Assembly: GCA_902599605.1 (NCBI GenBank)
Contig: CACKFV010000008.1
Location: 1 to 46,397, forward strand
Source: an uncultured Pelagibacteraceae bacterium
Lineage (GTDB): Bacteria; Pseudomonadota; Alphaproteobacteria; Pelagibacterales; Pelagibacteraceae
Length of the DNA stretch: 46,397 nucleotides
Direction of reading: 5' to 3'
Part shown: positions 17,152 to 25,455 of the stretch, piece after piece
Numbering within the stretch: position 1 is the first letter of the stretch
How the letters are laid out: each line of letters starts with the position of its first letter
Program-made: the position numbers and the translations under genes
The notes under the pieces: model-generated
Database searches by the model: none
What the model was told of the DNA's origin: nothing
The model's input: the letters and a program-made list of their open reading frames with translations, nothing else

Positions 17152-17904
17152 TTAATTAAATAAGCTTCCAAATCCAGTTACAGATTTGTTCTCATTTATT
17201 TTTTCTAGAGTTTCCCAAATTAGTGCTTGGTTACTTGATAACACAATCATATTTAATTTTTTTTCAAGTTTTTCAATTATGTTTAAAACTGGTAATGAAG
17301 TACAAGAAACAAATAGTGCTTGAGCTTGATTATGATCAATTTCAGACAATATCTCGAACAACTTTTTTTGATCTACTTTTCCAATATCAACATCTGACTC
17401 AATATCAAAATATGTATTTGAAACTATTTCAAAGTTATTTCCTTTAAAAAAATTTACAACATCATCATTTAAAGACTTAATATATGGTGTGACTACAGAT
17501 ATTCTTTTAATACTCTTTTTCTTAAGGGCATTTAAAGCTGCAGTGCTTGGGGCTGTAACTAACGCATTTGGTTTAGCTAAATTAATTTTTCTTTTAATGT
17601 TATCAAAACCAGATACTATTGTTCCTGATGTGCAACCAAAAACAACACAATCTACTTTTTCACCAGGTAATATGTTGTCTGCGACCGAAGTAATGTTTTC
17701 TGACATTTTTTTTAAATTTTCAGCTGTTACTGGATTGTAATTTTTAATCCTATTAACATATAAATCTACTGGTTTGCCACTTAAGACTTTTGAGAAATCT
17801 TTTTCTATCATATTGTCAGTTGACAAAACAATTAAGCCTACTCTTGGGTTAGTGTCTTTTGTAAATTGAGCTTTTATCTTTTTTGAGTTCATATTATTTG
17901 ACAT
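17152..17904 (-). CDS. eutA: Asp/Glu racemase-fold protein, EutA / maleate-isomerase-like
   Basis: A 250-residue protein of the Asp/Glu/hydantoin racemase superfamily. The paired catalytic cysteines are both present: C91 in GCTSGT and C201 in SCTSLP, each at the end of a hydrophobic strand. The opening V-G-L-I-V-L-S-T-D (22-30) and overall length fit EutA of ectoine/hydroxyectoine gene clusters and the related maleate cis-trans isomerases and arylmalonate decarboxylases. It is the first gene of a probable seven-gene operon, directly upstream of the DoeA-like hydrolase; that pairing is the main reason for the EutA reading. EutB and EutC, the other hydroxyectoine-conversion enzymes, are not in the window. 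ATG at 17904 is used; ATG at 17892 is a possible alternative. Confidence 0.72.
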   Translation of the reverse strand: MSNNMNSKKIKAQFTKDTNPRVGLIVLSTDNMIEKDFSKVLSGKPVDLYVNRIKNYNPVTAENLKKMSENITSVADNILPGEKVDCVVFGCTSGTIVSGFDNIKRKINLAKPNALVTAPSTAALNALKKKSIKRISVVTPYIKSLNDDVVNFFKGNNFEIVSNTYFDIESDVDIGKVDQKKLFEILSEIDHNQAQALFVSCTSLPVLNIIEKLEKKLNMIVLSSNQALIWETLEKINENKSVTGFGSLFN

Positions 17905-17961
17905 AGGATAACTTAAAAAATATGAATGTCATTCTATAAATCGATTTAAAATTGGATTTTT

Positions 17962-18816
17962 TTGACTATTAAACATTACTTATTAATTTTATTAATCATG
18001 GCACTATTTGGAAGTGCCTTTGTTTTTGGAAAAATTGTATTAAACACAAATGTACCTCCTTTACTTTTTGGATCATTAAGAATGTTGGTGGTTGTAGTTT
18101 GTTTATTACCTTTTTTTAATTTTAAGATTCCTAAGGAAAATTTGAAATCATTATTTATTTTTTCTTTTTCCATGGGGGTTGGAGTTACAGGTTTCACTTA
18201 TCTGTCTTTACAGGAGTCTAATATAGTTTCACCTGTTATAATAGGTTCTCAGCTAGCTATCCCATTTGCAATTATTTTAAGTAATTTTTTCCTAAATGAA
18301 AAATTTAGTTTTAATAAATGGTTTTTTGTAATTACATCTTTTTTGGGGATTATTTTAATTGGTTTTGATCCAGAATTAATTAACAATATTTTCGCTCTTG
18401 TGCTCACAGCTTTAATGGCATTGTTTTATGCTATTGCGAATGTGGCCAGCAGAGATACAAATAAATTAAACATTGTTACTACAAATTTTTTCATGGCCTC
18501 TATTGGGTTTGTTGTATTAATACTTTTATCATTTATCTTTGAAGGAAACACAATGTTCATTTTAAGAAATATTCGGCAAGATATGTGGTTTTTAATAATT
18601 TACTCTGGTTTAATTGTTTCAATAGGTGCTCATATGTCTTTATTTTACTTATATAAATTTTATCCGGTCGGAAAAGTTCTTCCCTTTTATGCTTTATTTC
18701 CTGTATTTGGATTGATTCAAACATTTATTATATTTAATGAAATACCGAGTTTGATAATGACTTTAGGAGGGATAATTGTAGTTGGATCTGTGTTTTTAAT
18801 TCAAAAGGTAAAATAA
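17962..18816 (+). CDS. EamA/DMT-family transporter
   Basis: A 284-residue integral membrane protein with about ten hydrophobic helices in two similar halves, the layout of drug/metabolite (EamA) permeases that export amino acids or metabolites. Conserved-looking landmarks are F-G-S-A-F-V-F-G-K in helix 1 and the L-G-S/I-L-I-G turns after helices 4-5. The start is TTG at 17962; the first ATG (17998) would remove part of helix 1, and a stop codon lies five codons upstream of the TTG. It is divergent from the EutA-like gene (57 bp apart). Substrate unknown. Confidence 0.85.
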   Translation: MTIKHYLLILLIMALFGSAFVFGKIVLNTNVPPLLFGSLRMLVVVVCLLPFFNFKIPKENLKSLFIFSFSMGVGVTGFTYLSLQESNIVSPVIIGSQLAIPFAIILSNFFLNEKFSFNKWFFVITSFLGIILIGFDPELINNIFALVLTALMALFYAIANVASRDTNKLNIVTTNFFMASIGFVVLILLSFIFEGNTMFILRNIRQDMWFLIIYSGLIVSIGAHMSLFYLYKFYPVGKVLPFYALFPVFGLIQTFIIFNEIPSLIMTLGGIIVVGSVFLIQKVK

Positions 18817-18864
18817 CCTAATTGAAAAATTATTAATCATGGCATATTTTTATTTTACTACATC

Positions 18865-20055
18865 ATGAGAAAAAAAATTCTTAGTTTTCTTTTTTTATTC
18901 TGTTTCTTTGGTAATCAAACAGAAATCCAGGCGAATGAAATTACTATCGGTATAGCTCTTGGTTTTACAGGCCCAACAGAATCTATTGTTCCGAGTATGA
19001 CATCTTCAGCAGAGTTAGCTATTTCAGAAGCAAATTCCTCAAAAATATTTTTAAATGATAAGGAAAAAATTAAATTAATTAAAATAGATACAATGTGTGA
19101 CAAGTCCCAGATTAAATCAATAAACAATACAATTAACAAAAATAATATTATTGCAATTATTGGTGCTGCTTGCCCTGGGATATCTGAAGGAATACTTTTG
19201 GGATCGGCTAATGAAAGAAACATTCCTATGATTTCCCCATCAGCAACTACTCCGTTATTGTCTATTTTGGATGAAAAAAACTTATTTTTTAGAACTACTC
19301 CTTCAAGTAATAGAGACGGTGAGGTTTTAGCCAAAATTACAAAAGATAAAGGTATCAAACGAATTGCTGTTGCATTCCAAGACACAAATTATGGAAAAGA
19401 ACTTGAGAGAAATTTTAAAAAAACACTTAATGATAGCAATGTAGAGATTACCGTAAGCGTGCCCATAAAGATAAATAAAACTGATCTTTCAAATGAAGTG
19501 TCAGTTTTAGCTGCTGCAGGAGGAGACGCTGTTGCAATTTTTATTGAAATTGATCAAGATGGGGAAAGATTAATTAAGTCAATCCTCGACTCTGGCGCTT
19601 TTGAAAAATTCATTTTATCAGATAGGATGATTAATGAAACTACCGAAAAAAAGTTTGGCAAATTAATTAATAATTCATTTGGAATAATTCCAGGTTCAAA
19701 TACCAAAAATATTAACTCATTTTATAAAATTGCCAAAAAAAATAACGTTGATACTTCAGGACCATTTGTCGGGGAGTCTTACGATGCGGCAGCTATATTT
19801 ATTCTCGCTTTGCAGGAAAAAAATTTTAAATCAGGTAATAATTTATCTAAAAGTATTATGTCAGTGAGCAATTCTCCAGGTACCAAAATCTATCCAGGTG
19901 AGATTATTAAAGGTTTGAAACTTTTAAAAAAAGGAAAAAAAATTGACTATGAGGGAGCTACAAATGTTGAATTTGATGTAAATGGCGATGCTTTCGGAAC
20001 ATTTTTAGAAAAAGAGGTTAGTAGAGGTAAATTTAGAACAAGACAGCAAAGGTAG
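18865..20055 (+). CDS. periplasmic amino-acid-type binding protein (LivK/Peripla_BP_6 family), orphan
   Basis: A 396-residue exported protein: signal peptide about 1-24, then the type I periplasmic binding fold opening I-T-I-G-I-A-L-G-F-T-G-P. The S-P-S-A-T-T-P segment (about 126-132) and the F-R-T-T-P block that follows are typical ligand-contact regions of branched-chain amino-acid or amide binding proteins. No permease or ATPase gene of that family is adjacent, so it either works with a transporter encoded elsewhere or in ligand sensing. It lies 48 bp after the EamA gene on the same strand and may be co-transcribed. Its stop is only 7 bp from the convergent panB stop. Confidence 0.85.
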   Translation: MRKKILSFLFLFCFFGNQTEIQANEITIGIALGFTGPTESIVPSMTSSAELAISEANSSKIFLNDKEKIKLIKIDTMCDKSQIKSINNTINKNNIIAIIGAACPGISEGILLGSANERNIPMISPSATTPLLSILDEKNLFFRTTPSSNRDGEVLAKITKDKGIKRIAVAFQDTNYGKELERNFKKTLNDSNVEITVSVPIKINKTDLSNEVSVLAAAGGDAVAIFIEIDQDGERLIKSILDSGAFEKFILSDRMINETTEKKFGKLINNSFGIIPGSNTKNINSFYKIAKKNNVDTSGPFVGESYDAAAIFILALQEKNFKSGNNLSKSIMSVSNSPGTKIYPGEIIKGLKLLKKGKKIDYEGATNVEFDVNGDAFGTFLEKEVSRGKFRTRQQR

Positions 20056-20062
20056 TTCTTAA

Positions 20063-20839
20063 CTAATAACTGTTTTTTTTAGAGGGAAATTTTTTTTGTT
20101 TTACTGAATTTTTATATTTTATAACTGCACTTTTAATGTTTTTCTTAACATTGCCAAATTTTTTGACAAACCTGAAATTAGTCTCATTCAAACCAATTAA
20201 ATCATCCGTTACAAGAACTTGACCATCGCAATTTACTGAAGCACCAATTCCAATTGTTGGTATATTAATTGAGTTTGTTATTTGTTTTGATATATCGCTG
20301 TAAATACATTCTAAAACAATTCCAAAAGCTCCACTTTGTTCTAGATCTTGAGCATCCTTCAAAAGTTTTTTTTTTTCCATTTCATTTTTACCTTTAGATT
20401 TAAATTTTCCCTTAGTTGTTTGTGGTGTTACACCAATATGACCTAGCACGGGTATTCTATTTTTAACCAAATGTTTTACGATTTCTTTCACTCTTGTTCC
20501 CCCTTCAACTTTAACAGCATCACATTTTGTCTCTTTAATTGATCTCTTTGAATTTTTAAGTGCTTCAGATTTATTTCTGTAGGTATTATAAGGAAGGTCA
20601 ATTACTAAAAGGCTTTTTTTAACTCCCATTCTGACACTCTTGGTATGTTCGATCATCATATTCAGACTTACTTTTCTTGTTGTTTCATAATTATATAATA
20701 CAGATCCAAGAGAGTCTCCGACTAGAACTATATCTGCATGACCATCAACGATCTCAGCAATATTTTTGGAATATGCTGTAAGGCAAACAATCTTTGATTT
20801 ATTTTTTTTCTTTAAAATTTTTTTTATTTTATTGTTCAT
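20063..20839 (-). CDS. panB: 3-methyl-2-oxobutanoate hydroxymethyltransferase
   Basis: First committed step of pantothenate (vitamin B5, CoA) synthesis: transfers a hydroxymethyl group from methylene-THF to 2-oxoisovalerate. The 258-residue chain has the PanB TIM-barrel signatures: V-G-D-S-L-G (metal Asp), V-I-D-L-P-Y (second metal Asp), V-K-V-E-G-G (substrate Lys and Glu), G-H-I-G-V-T-P-Q, and I-G-I-G-A near residue 196. Slightly short at both ends compared with E. coli PanB (264). Its ATG shares one base with the guaA stop (TAATG), so translation is coupled. No panC or other pan gene is in the window. Confidence 0.94.
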   Translation of the reverse strand: MNNKIKKILKKKNKSKIVCLTAYSKNIAEIVDGHADIVLVGDSLGSVLYNYETTRKVSLNMMIEHTKSVRMGVKKSLLVIDLPYNTYRNKSEALKNSKRSIKETKCDAVKVEGGTRVKEIVKHLVKNRIPVLGHIGVTPQTTKGKFKSKGKNEMEKKKLLKDAQDLEQSGAFGIVLECIYSDISKQITNSINIPTIGIGASVNCDGQVLVTDDLIGLNETNFRFVKKFGNVKKNIKSAVIKYKNSVKQKKFPSKKNSY

Positions 20840-22398
20840 TATTCTAATTCAATAGTACTTGGTGGTTTTGAAGTAACATCATATACTACTCTGTTTATTC
20901 CTCTAATGTTGTTAATAATTTTATTAGATACATTTTGTATGAAATTTTTAGGAAAATCAAAAAAATCTGCTGTCATACCATCTTGAGAAGTTATTGCTCT
21001 CAACAAACAAATATACTCATAAGTTCTATTATCACCCATAACCCCAACAGTTTTTACTGGTAACAAAGCGGCATATGCCTGCCAAATTTTATCATATAAT
21101 TTTTCTTTTTTAAGTTCAGAAATAAAAATATTATCTGCTTGCTTTAATATTTCTATTTTATCTTTCGAAACTTTGCCTGGCATTCTTATTGCTAATCCAG
21201 GTCCTGGAAATGGGTGACGACTAATTATGTTTTTAGATAAATTTAATTTTATTCCAAGTTTTCTTACTTCATCCTTAAAAAGTAATCTTAGTGGTTCGCA
21301 CAATTCTAGCTTCATTTTTTTTGGCAATCCACCAACATTGTGATGTGATTTAATTTTAGATGTTTGACTTCCGGTAACTGACTTACTTTCAATTAAATCT
21401 GGATATAAAGTTCCTTGGGCTAAAAATTTCACGTTCTTTAATTTTTTTGCATATCTTTCAAAAATTTTAATAAATAAATTTCCGATTATTTTTCTCTTTT
21501 TTTCAGGTTCCGTAATATTCTTAAGTTTATTTAAAAATTCATCTGCTGCATTTACATATATCAAATTCATTCTTAGTTTTTTTTTAAAAGTATTTACTAC
21601 TTGTTTTTCTTCATTAAGTCTTAATAATCCTGTGTTAACAAATATACAGTGTAGTTGTTTACCAACTGCTTTATTTAACAATTGTGCTACAACACTGCTA
21701 TCTACACCACCAGAAAGTGCGCATATTATTTTTTTGTCACCAATTTGATTTTGGACATTTTTTATTAATGTTTTCTTTTGATGATGTATTGACCAATTTT
21801 TTTTTGACTTACATATTCCAAAAATAAAATTTTTGAGTAATAAAATTCCTTTTTCTGTGTGAGTTACCTCAGGATGGAATTGAACGCCATATCTTTTGAT
21901 TGCATCATTTTCAATTATCGTAAATTTTGAACCTTTCGTTGATGCTATTCCCCTAAAGCCTTTTGGTAATTTCGTTACGTGATCCGCATGGCTCATCCAT
22001 ACATTACGTTGTTTACGGTTATCAAAAAAGTTTTTGGTTAATTTAGAGTTTAATTTTTTTCTAATATTAGCCAAGCCGAACTCTCTATTTTTTGCTGTTA
22101 TAACCTTTCCACCATAATATCTTGAAATTAACTGATGGCCAAAGCAAAGACCCAAAATAGGAATTTTCAAATTTAAAATCTTTTTATTAAAGTTTATTTT
22201 TTTATCTTCATAAACATTTAAAGGACCGCCTGATAAAATTATTCCAAAGAGATCTTCCTCATTAACTTTTTTAACTTGTTTGTGATTTAATATTTCTGAA
22301 AATACACCAAGCTCTCTTACCCGTCTTGCAATTAATTGAGTATATTGAGAACCAAAATCAATTATAAGAATTTTCTTAGCTTTATTGTTTTTTTTCAT
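20839..22398 (-). CDS. guaA: GMP synthase (glutamine-hydrolysing)
   Basis: Aminates XMP to GMP using glutamine and ATP. From the chosen ATG the protein has 519 residues, close to E. coli GuaA (525). The class I amidotransferase domain (about 1-190) has nucleophile C85 in L-G-L-C-F-G-H and the Q-F-H-P-E-V catalytic His/Glu; the ATP-pyrophosphatase domain starts near residue 220 with the P-loop L-S-G-G-V-D-S-S; the C-terminal dimerisation domain ends I-E-L-E. A frame extension to a TTG at 22431 is possible but puts 11 extra Lys-rich residues before I-L-I-I-D-F-G-S-Q, so ATG 22398 is preferred. The start overlaps the end of the TPR gene by 17 bp. guaB is two genes upstream in the same operon. 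Confidence 0.96.
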   Translation of the reverse strand: MKKNNKAKKILIIDFGSQYTQLIARRVRELGVFSEILNHKQVKKVNEEDLFGIILSGGPLNVYEDKKINFNKKILNLKIPILGLCFGHQLISRYYGGKVITAKNREFGLANIRKKLNSKLTKNFFDNRKQRNVWMSHADHVTKLPKGFRGIASTKGSKFTIIENDAIKRYGVQFHPEVTHTEKGILLLKNFIFGICKSKKNWSIHHQKKTLIKNVQNQIGDKKIICALSGGVDSSVVAQLLNKAVGKQLHCIFVNTGLLRLNEEKQVVNTFKKKLRMNLIYVNAADEFLNKLKNITEPEKKRKIIGNLFIKIFERYAKKLKNVKFLAQGTLYPDLIESKSVTGSQTSKIKSHHNVGGLPKKMKLELCEPLRLLFKDEVRKLGIKLNLSKNIISRHPFPGPGLAIRMPGKVSKDKIEILKQADNIFISELKKEKLYDKIWQAYAALLPVKTVGVMGDNRTYEYICLLRAITSQDGMTADFFDFPKNFIQNVSNKIINNIRGINRVVYDVTSKPPSTIELE

Positions 22399-22822
22399 TT
22401 TTTGCTTCAAGATTTTGGAGTGTTTTTTCAATTTCTTTTTTTTTGGAGCAAAAATCCTTACAAACTATATTTAGTTTTGCTAACAATTCATTTGCTTTAG
22501 AAAAATTTGATTTATCAAGATTAATTTGTATAAGCATATAAATTGCTTCTTCATTATTTGGTTCAAGTAGAAGAGCAGTGTTTAAATTTTTTTCTTCTTC
22601 TTTCTGGTTTTTTTCAGAATTGAAAATCTTAGCTAAATACAAGTAAGATTTGGCATCTGTTGGGTTAAATACAATATTTCTGTGAAACAAAAATTTTGAA
22701 TCATCAAATTTTTTGGCATTAAATTTATCTACTGCTTGGTCGTAAAAATTTTCAGAGCCATAAGCAATTGTTTTAAAAAACAATAAAATTAAAATTAAAA
22801 AAAATTTGTTTATATTTCTCAT
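22382..22822 (-). CDS. small secreted TPR-repeat protein
   Basis: A 146-residue protein with a hydrophobic N-terminal signal (about 1-22) and at least two tetratricopeptide-like helix pairs: roughly 25-58, 59-92 and 93-125, with characteristic spacing of small residues and the A-x-x-x-x-P-N pattern ([12 protein letters not shown]). It should act in the periplasm or be anchored in the inner membrane and mediate protein contacts. Its ATG overlaps the guaB stop (ATGA, 4 bp) and its end overlaps guaA by 17 bp, so it is translated between the two GMP-synthesis enzymes although its location is different. Function unknown. Confidence 0.8.
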   Translation of the reverse strand: MRNINKFFLILILLFFKTIAYGSENFYDQAVDKFNAKKFDDSKFLFHRNIVFNPTDAKSYLYLAKIFNSEKNQKEEEKNLNTALLLEPNNEEAIYMLIQINLDKSNFSKANELLAKLNIVCKDFCSKKKEIEKTLQNLEAKNEKKQ

Positions 22823-23895
22823 AAATATTGGCTGTTTTTTTTCACCTCATCTATACTATGGACCATACTCTCATAAAATCCAGCTTTTGTAATTTTAACA
22901 AATTTAGGTTTATTTCTTAAATTAATTACATTTTTAGAACCTAAGTAACCCATCGATGATTTAAGTCCTCCAATAAGTTTAAAAATTATCTTAGATACGT
23001 CGCCTTTATATTTAATTAGACCTTCTACTCCCTCTGGGACATATTTCGAGCTATCCTTTTGTTTTTTTTGGAAATATCTATCAGCAGATCCTTTGTTCAT
23101 TGCTCCAACTGATCCCATTCCCCTAAAAACTTTAAACAACTTTCCATTTTTTTTTATAATTTTACCTGGAGCCTCGTTAGTTCCAGCAATCATTGATCCT
23201 ACCATTACAGCATCTGCACCAGCAGCAAGTGCTTTTGCAATATCTCCAGAAAATTTAACTCCGCCATCTGAAATCATTTTAACATTTTTGGTTAAACCTT
23301 TTTTTACATCTAGTAATGCACTTAACTGAGGAACACCAATGCCTGCAACAAGTCTAGTTGTACAAATCGATCCTGGTCCAATTCCTACTTTTACTATATC
23401 TACTCCGAGTTTGCATAAAAATTTTGCCGCTTCAGCTGTTGCAATGTTGCCTGCACATAACGTTGTTTTGTTCGATTTTTTTTTTTTTATAAATTTGATT
23501 ATATTTGCCACTCTTTTAGTATGGCCATGCGCAGTATCCACAACAATCAAATCTACTTTACATTTAATAATTTTCTCAGCTCGAGATAGTTCGGTATCAT
23601 TGGTCCCAACTGCTGCACCAACTGCAAGCCCTTTTTTTTGAACTTTTTTTATTTCTATTATCTGATCACTAATGGACAGATTTCTGTGAATAACTCCAAT
23701 ACCTCCTGACTTTGCAATTTCAATTGCCATTTTTGACTCTGTAACTGTGTCCATGGCAGACGAGAGCAATGGTATTTTAAGATTTAAATTTTTTGATAGT
23801 TTGACAGAGGTATTGACTTCAGAAGGAAGCACAGAAGAGTACTTTGGGGCTAAGGTAACATCATCAAAGGTGAGTGCTTCTTTTATAGGGTCCAT
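22819..23895 (-). CDS. guaB: IMP dehydrogenase lacking the CBS (Bateman) domain
   Basis: Oxidises IMP to XMP with NAD+, the first step of GMP synthesis. The catalytic barrel is intact: D-D-V-T-L-A-P at the N-terminus, G-I-G-P-G-S-I-C-T-T-R with nucleophile C178, F-R-G-M-G-S, the flap A-D-R-Y-F-Q with the catalytic Arg-Tyr, and G-G-L-K-S-S-M-G-Y. At 358 residues it is about 130 shorter than E. coli GuaB (488): after R-N-L-S-I-S-D-Q (71-78) the chain runs straight to V-G-A-A-V-G (92-97), so the CBS pair normally inserted there is absent. GMP reductase (also about 350 residues, no CBS) is excluded by the IMPDH-type flap and by the guaA neighbour. Confidence 0.94.
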   Translation of the reverse strand: MDPIKEALTFDDVTLAPKYSSVLPSEVNTSVKLSKNLNLKIPLLSSAMDTVTESKMAIEIAKSGGIGVIHRNLSISDQIIEIKKVQKKGLAVGAAVGTNDTELSRAEKIIKCKVDLIVVDTAHGHTKRVANIIKFIKKKKSNKTTLCAGNIATAEAAKFLCKLGVDIVKVGIGPGSICTTRLVAGIGVPQLSALLDVKKGLTKNVKMISDGGVKFSGDIAKALAAGADAVMVGSMIAGTNEAPGKIIKKNGKLFKVFRGMGSVGAMNKGSADRYFQKKQKDSSKYVPEGVEGLIKYKGDVSKIIFKLIGGLKSSMGYLGSKNVINLRNKPKFVKITKAGFYESMVHSIDEVKKNSQYL

Positions 23896-23932
23896 AATAG
23901 CTTATATACGATTCCTGAAAATTTAAAAGTGA

Positions 23933-24544
23933 CTATCTTAAATTTTTACAGATGATAAAGCTTTCTTTTGAATCTTTTCTACTAGAAGGTGGTTTAAAGA
24001 TTTTACTTTCTTTAAAGTTTTTTTTTGCATTTTCAACAATTTCATTAAATGTTGAGCCCATAAAAATTTTCGATAAAAAAATTCCTTTTGGTCGCAGCAT
24101 ACCCTTAGCAAAGTGCATTGCTGTTAAAGAAAGTTCACCCGTTTGAATTGAATCTAAATTTTTATTTCCAGTTGTATTAACCGCCATATCAGAGACTACA
24201 AGATCTATTTTTTTTGGAAAATAATCTGCAATCTTTTTTTGGTTTTTATTATCCAAAAAATCACCGACAACATGATAAACGTCTTGTATTTTATCAACTT
24301 CTTTAAGATCAATAGACATTATTTTTGAACCTTTTGATTTTTCAGATAGATACTGTGTCCAACTTCCAGGCGCAGAACCCACATCCAAAATATTTAAATT
24401 ATTTTTAATAATTTTAAATTTTTCGTCTAATTCTTTAAGTTTATATACCGCCCTCGATCTATAACCTTCTAACTTTGATTGACGAACATATTTGTCTCTT
24501 CTTTGTCTTATAACCCAATTTTTAGATATCTTATTTTTTTTCAA
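23933..24544 (-). CDS. rlmE: 23S rRNA 2'-O-methyltransferase (RlmE/FtsJ/RrmJ)
   Basis: Methylates the ribose of U2552 in the 23S rRNA A-loop during late 50S assembly. The 203-residue protein has the SAM-binding motif L-D-V-G-S-A-P-G-S-W-T (53-63) and the complete K-D-K-E catalytic set: K35, D119 (V-S-D-M-A), K159 (L-S-K-I-F) and E194 (S-K-E-S-F). The start must be TTG at 24544: an in-frame TAG lies immediately upstream and no ATG is near. That TTG overlaps the stop of the preceding glycosyltransferase (TTGA), so it probably depends on translational coupling. Confidence 0.94.
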   Translation of the reverse strand: MKKNKISKNWVIRQRRDKYVRQSKLEGYRSRAVYKLKELDEKFKIIKNNLNILDVGSAPGSWTQYLSEKSKGSKIMSIDLKEVDKIQDVYHVVGDFLDNKNQKKIADYFPKKIDLVVSDMAVNTTGNKNLDSIQTGELSLTAMHFAKGMLRPKGIFLSKIFMGSTFNEIVENAKKNFKESKIFKPPSSRKDSKESFIICKNLR

Positions 24545-25455
24545 CTATTGTTAAACCTTAAGCTTTTAGTTTCTTTTTTATCTTGAAGATTATAAATATC
24601 AATTTTAACATTTTTATCTAATCTCATATCAACATTATTTTTCCATATCCCTGCTGCTAAATGCATAATACCAATTTTGTTGTTCGGTAAGTAGGGCTCT
24701 ACAAATGTTTTTTGCATACTATCGTATTTTGGAAGTAAATTGCTTGCAATCCAGTTGCAATTTAGAGGTAAAAATTCTGTATCCACTTCATCTATGTAAA
24801 CACTAAGATTTATTGCTAACCCTTCTGAGCCAAAAATTTTTCCACTTTTCAAAGTTCGTCTTAGATTTTTTTGCCATACCTCCCAACATGGTGAATTTTT
24901 TTGAAGTGAAAATACACCAATATTAATATGGGGTGCAAATGCAAGTTTTCTTGATTTTGAAATATCAATATTTGATGAAAGAGCATGTTTAAAATTTTGG
25001 CTTTTAACAATTGCTAATTTTCCAAATAACCATTTTACTTTTGACATTATTTTATAGCCTGGGCCCATTGTTTGAGTTATTCCCAGTTTTCCTTTTTCAC
25101 ATGCTTTGAAATATAAATCTACGCACTTCCAATCGTTGACCCATGCATCACAATCTATCCAAAGATACTTTTCATATTTTGGAAAATATTTTGGTAGAAA
25201 TGCACGAGACACTTGACTTTTGAGCCATTCTTTTCCCATTACTTTTAAATTTGAAACTTCAATATCCCACTCTGCTTTTGCAACTTCATCAACCTTGTTT
25301 TTTAACTGTTCTCTTTGACTATCATTCATTCCTGCATCGAGTACACAAATTGCTGTATCTTTGCTCTCAGGTTTCTTTTGAATTGAGTCAATTAATTCAA
25401 TTAATAAATCAAAATATTTTTCATCTGCTAATGAAACTATAGCGTTTGTTTTCAT
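24541..25455 (-). CDS. glycosyltransferase, GT8-like, specificity unknown
   Basis: A 304-residue cytoplasmic protein with an N-terminal nucleotide-sugar-binding fold and a D-x-D motif, W-I-D-C-D-A-W, with D101 and D103. Later blocks N-I-G-V-F-S-L, G-S-E-G-L-A-I-N and L-N-C-N-W, plus G-I-M-H-L-A-A-G near the C-terminus, resemble GT8-type galactosyl/glucosyltransferases, where the late His binds metal. The gene starts directly after the pssA stop (TAAATG) and overlaps rlmE, so it is embedded in a phospholipid/housekeeping operon. A glycolipid role is suggested by the neighbours only. Confidence 0.72.
   Translation of the reverse strand: MKTNAIVSLADEKYFDLLIELIDSIQKKPESKDTAICVLDAGMNDSQREQLKNKVDEVAKAEWDIEVSNLKVMGKEWLKSQVSRAFLPKYFPKYEKYLWIDCDAWVNDWKCVDLYFKACEKGKLGITQTMGPGYKIMSKVKWLFGKLAIVKSQNFKHALSSNIDISKSRKLAFAPHINIGVFSLQKNSPCWEVWQKNLRRTLKSGKIFGSEGLAINLSVYIDEVDTEFLPLNCNWIASNLLPKYDSMQKTFVEPYLPNNKIGIMHLAAGIWKNNVDMRLDKNVKIDIYNLQDKKETKSLRFNNS

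Noticed and set aside
18915-19385. 156-codon open frame on the minus strand inside the binding-protein gene
   Set aside because: Shadow of a well-supported gene with signal peptide and family motifs; no coding features of its own.
22819-23895. GMP reductase as an alternative for the CBS-less protein
   Set aside because: The A-D-R-Y-F-Q flap and V-P-E-G-V-E-G block are those of IMP dehydrogenase, and guaA is in the same operon.
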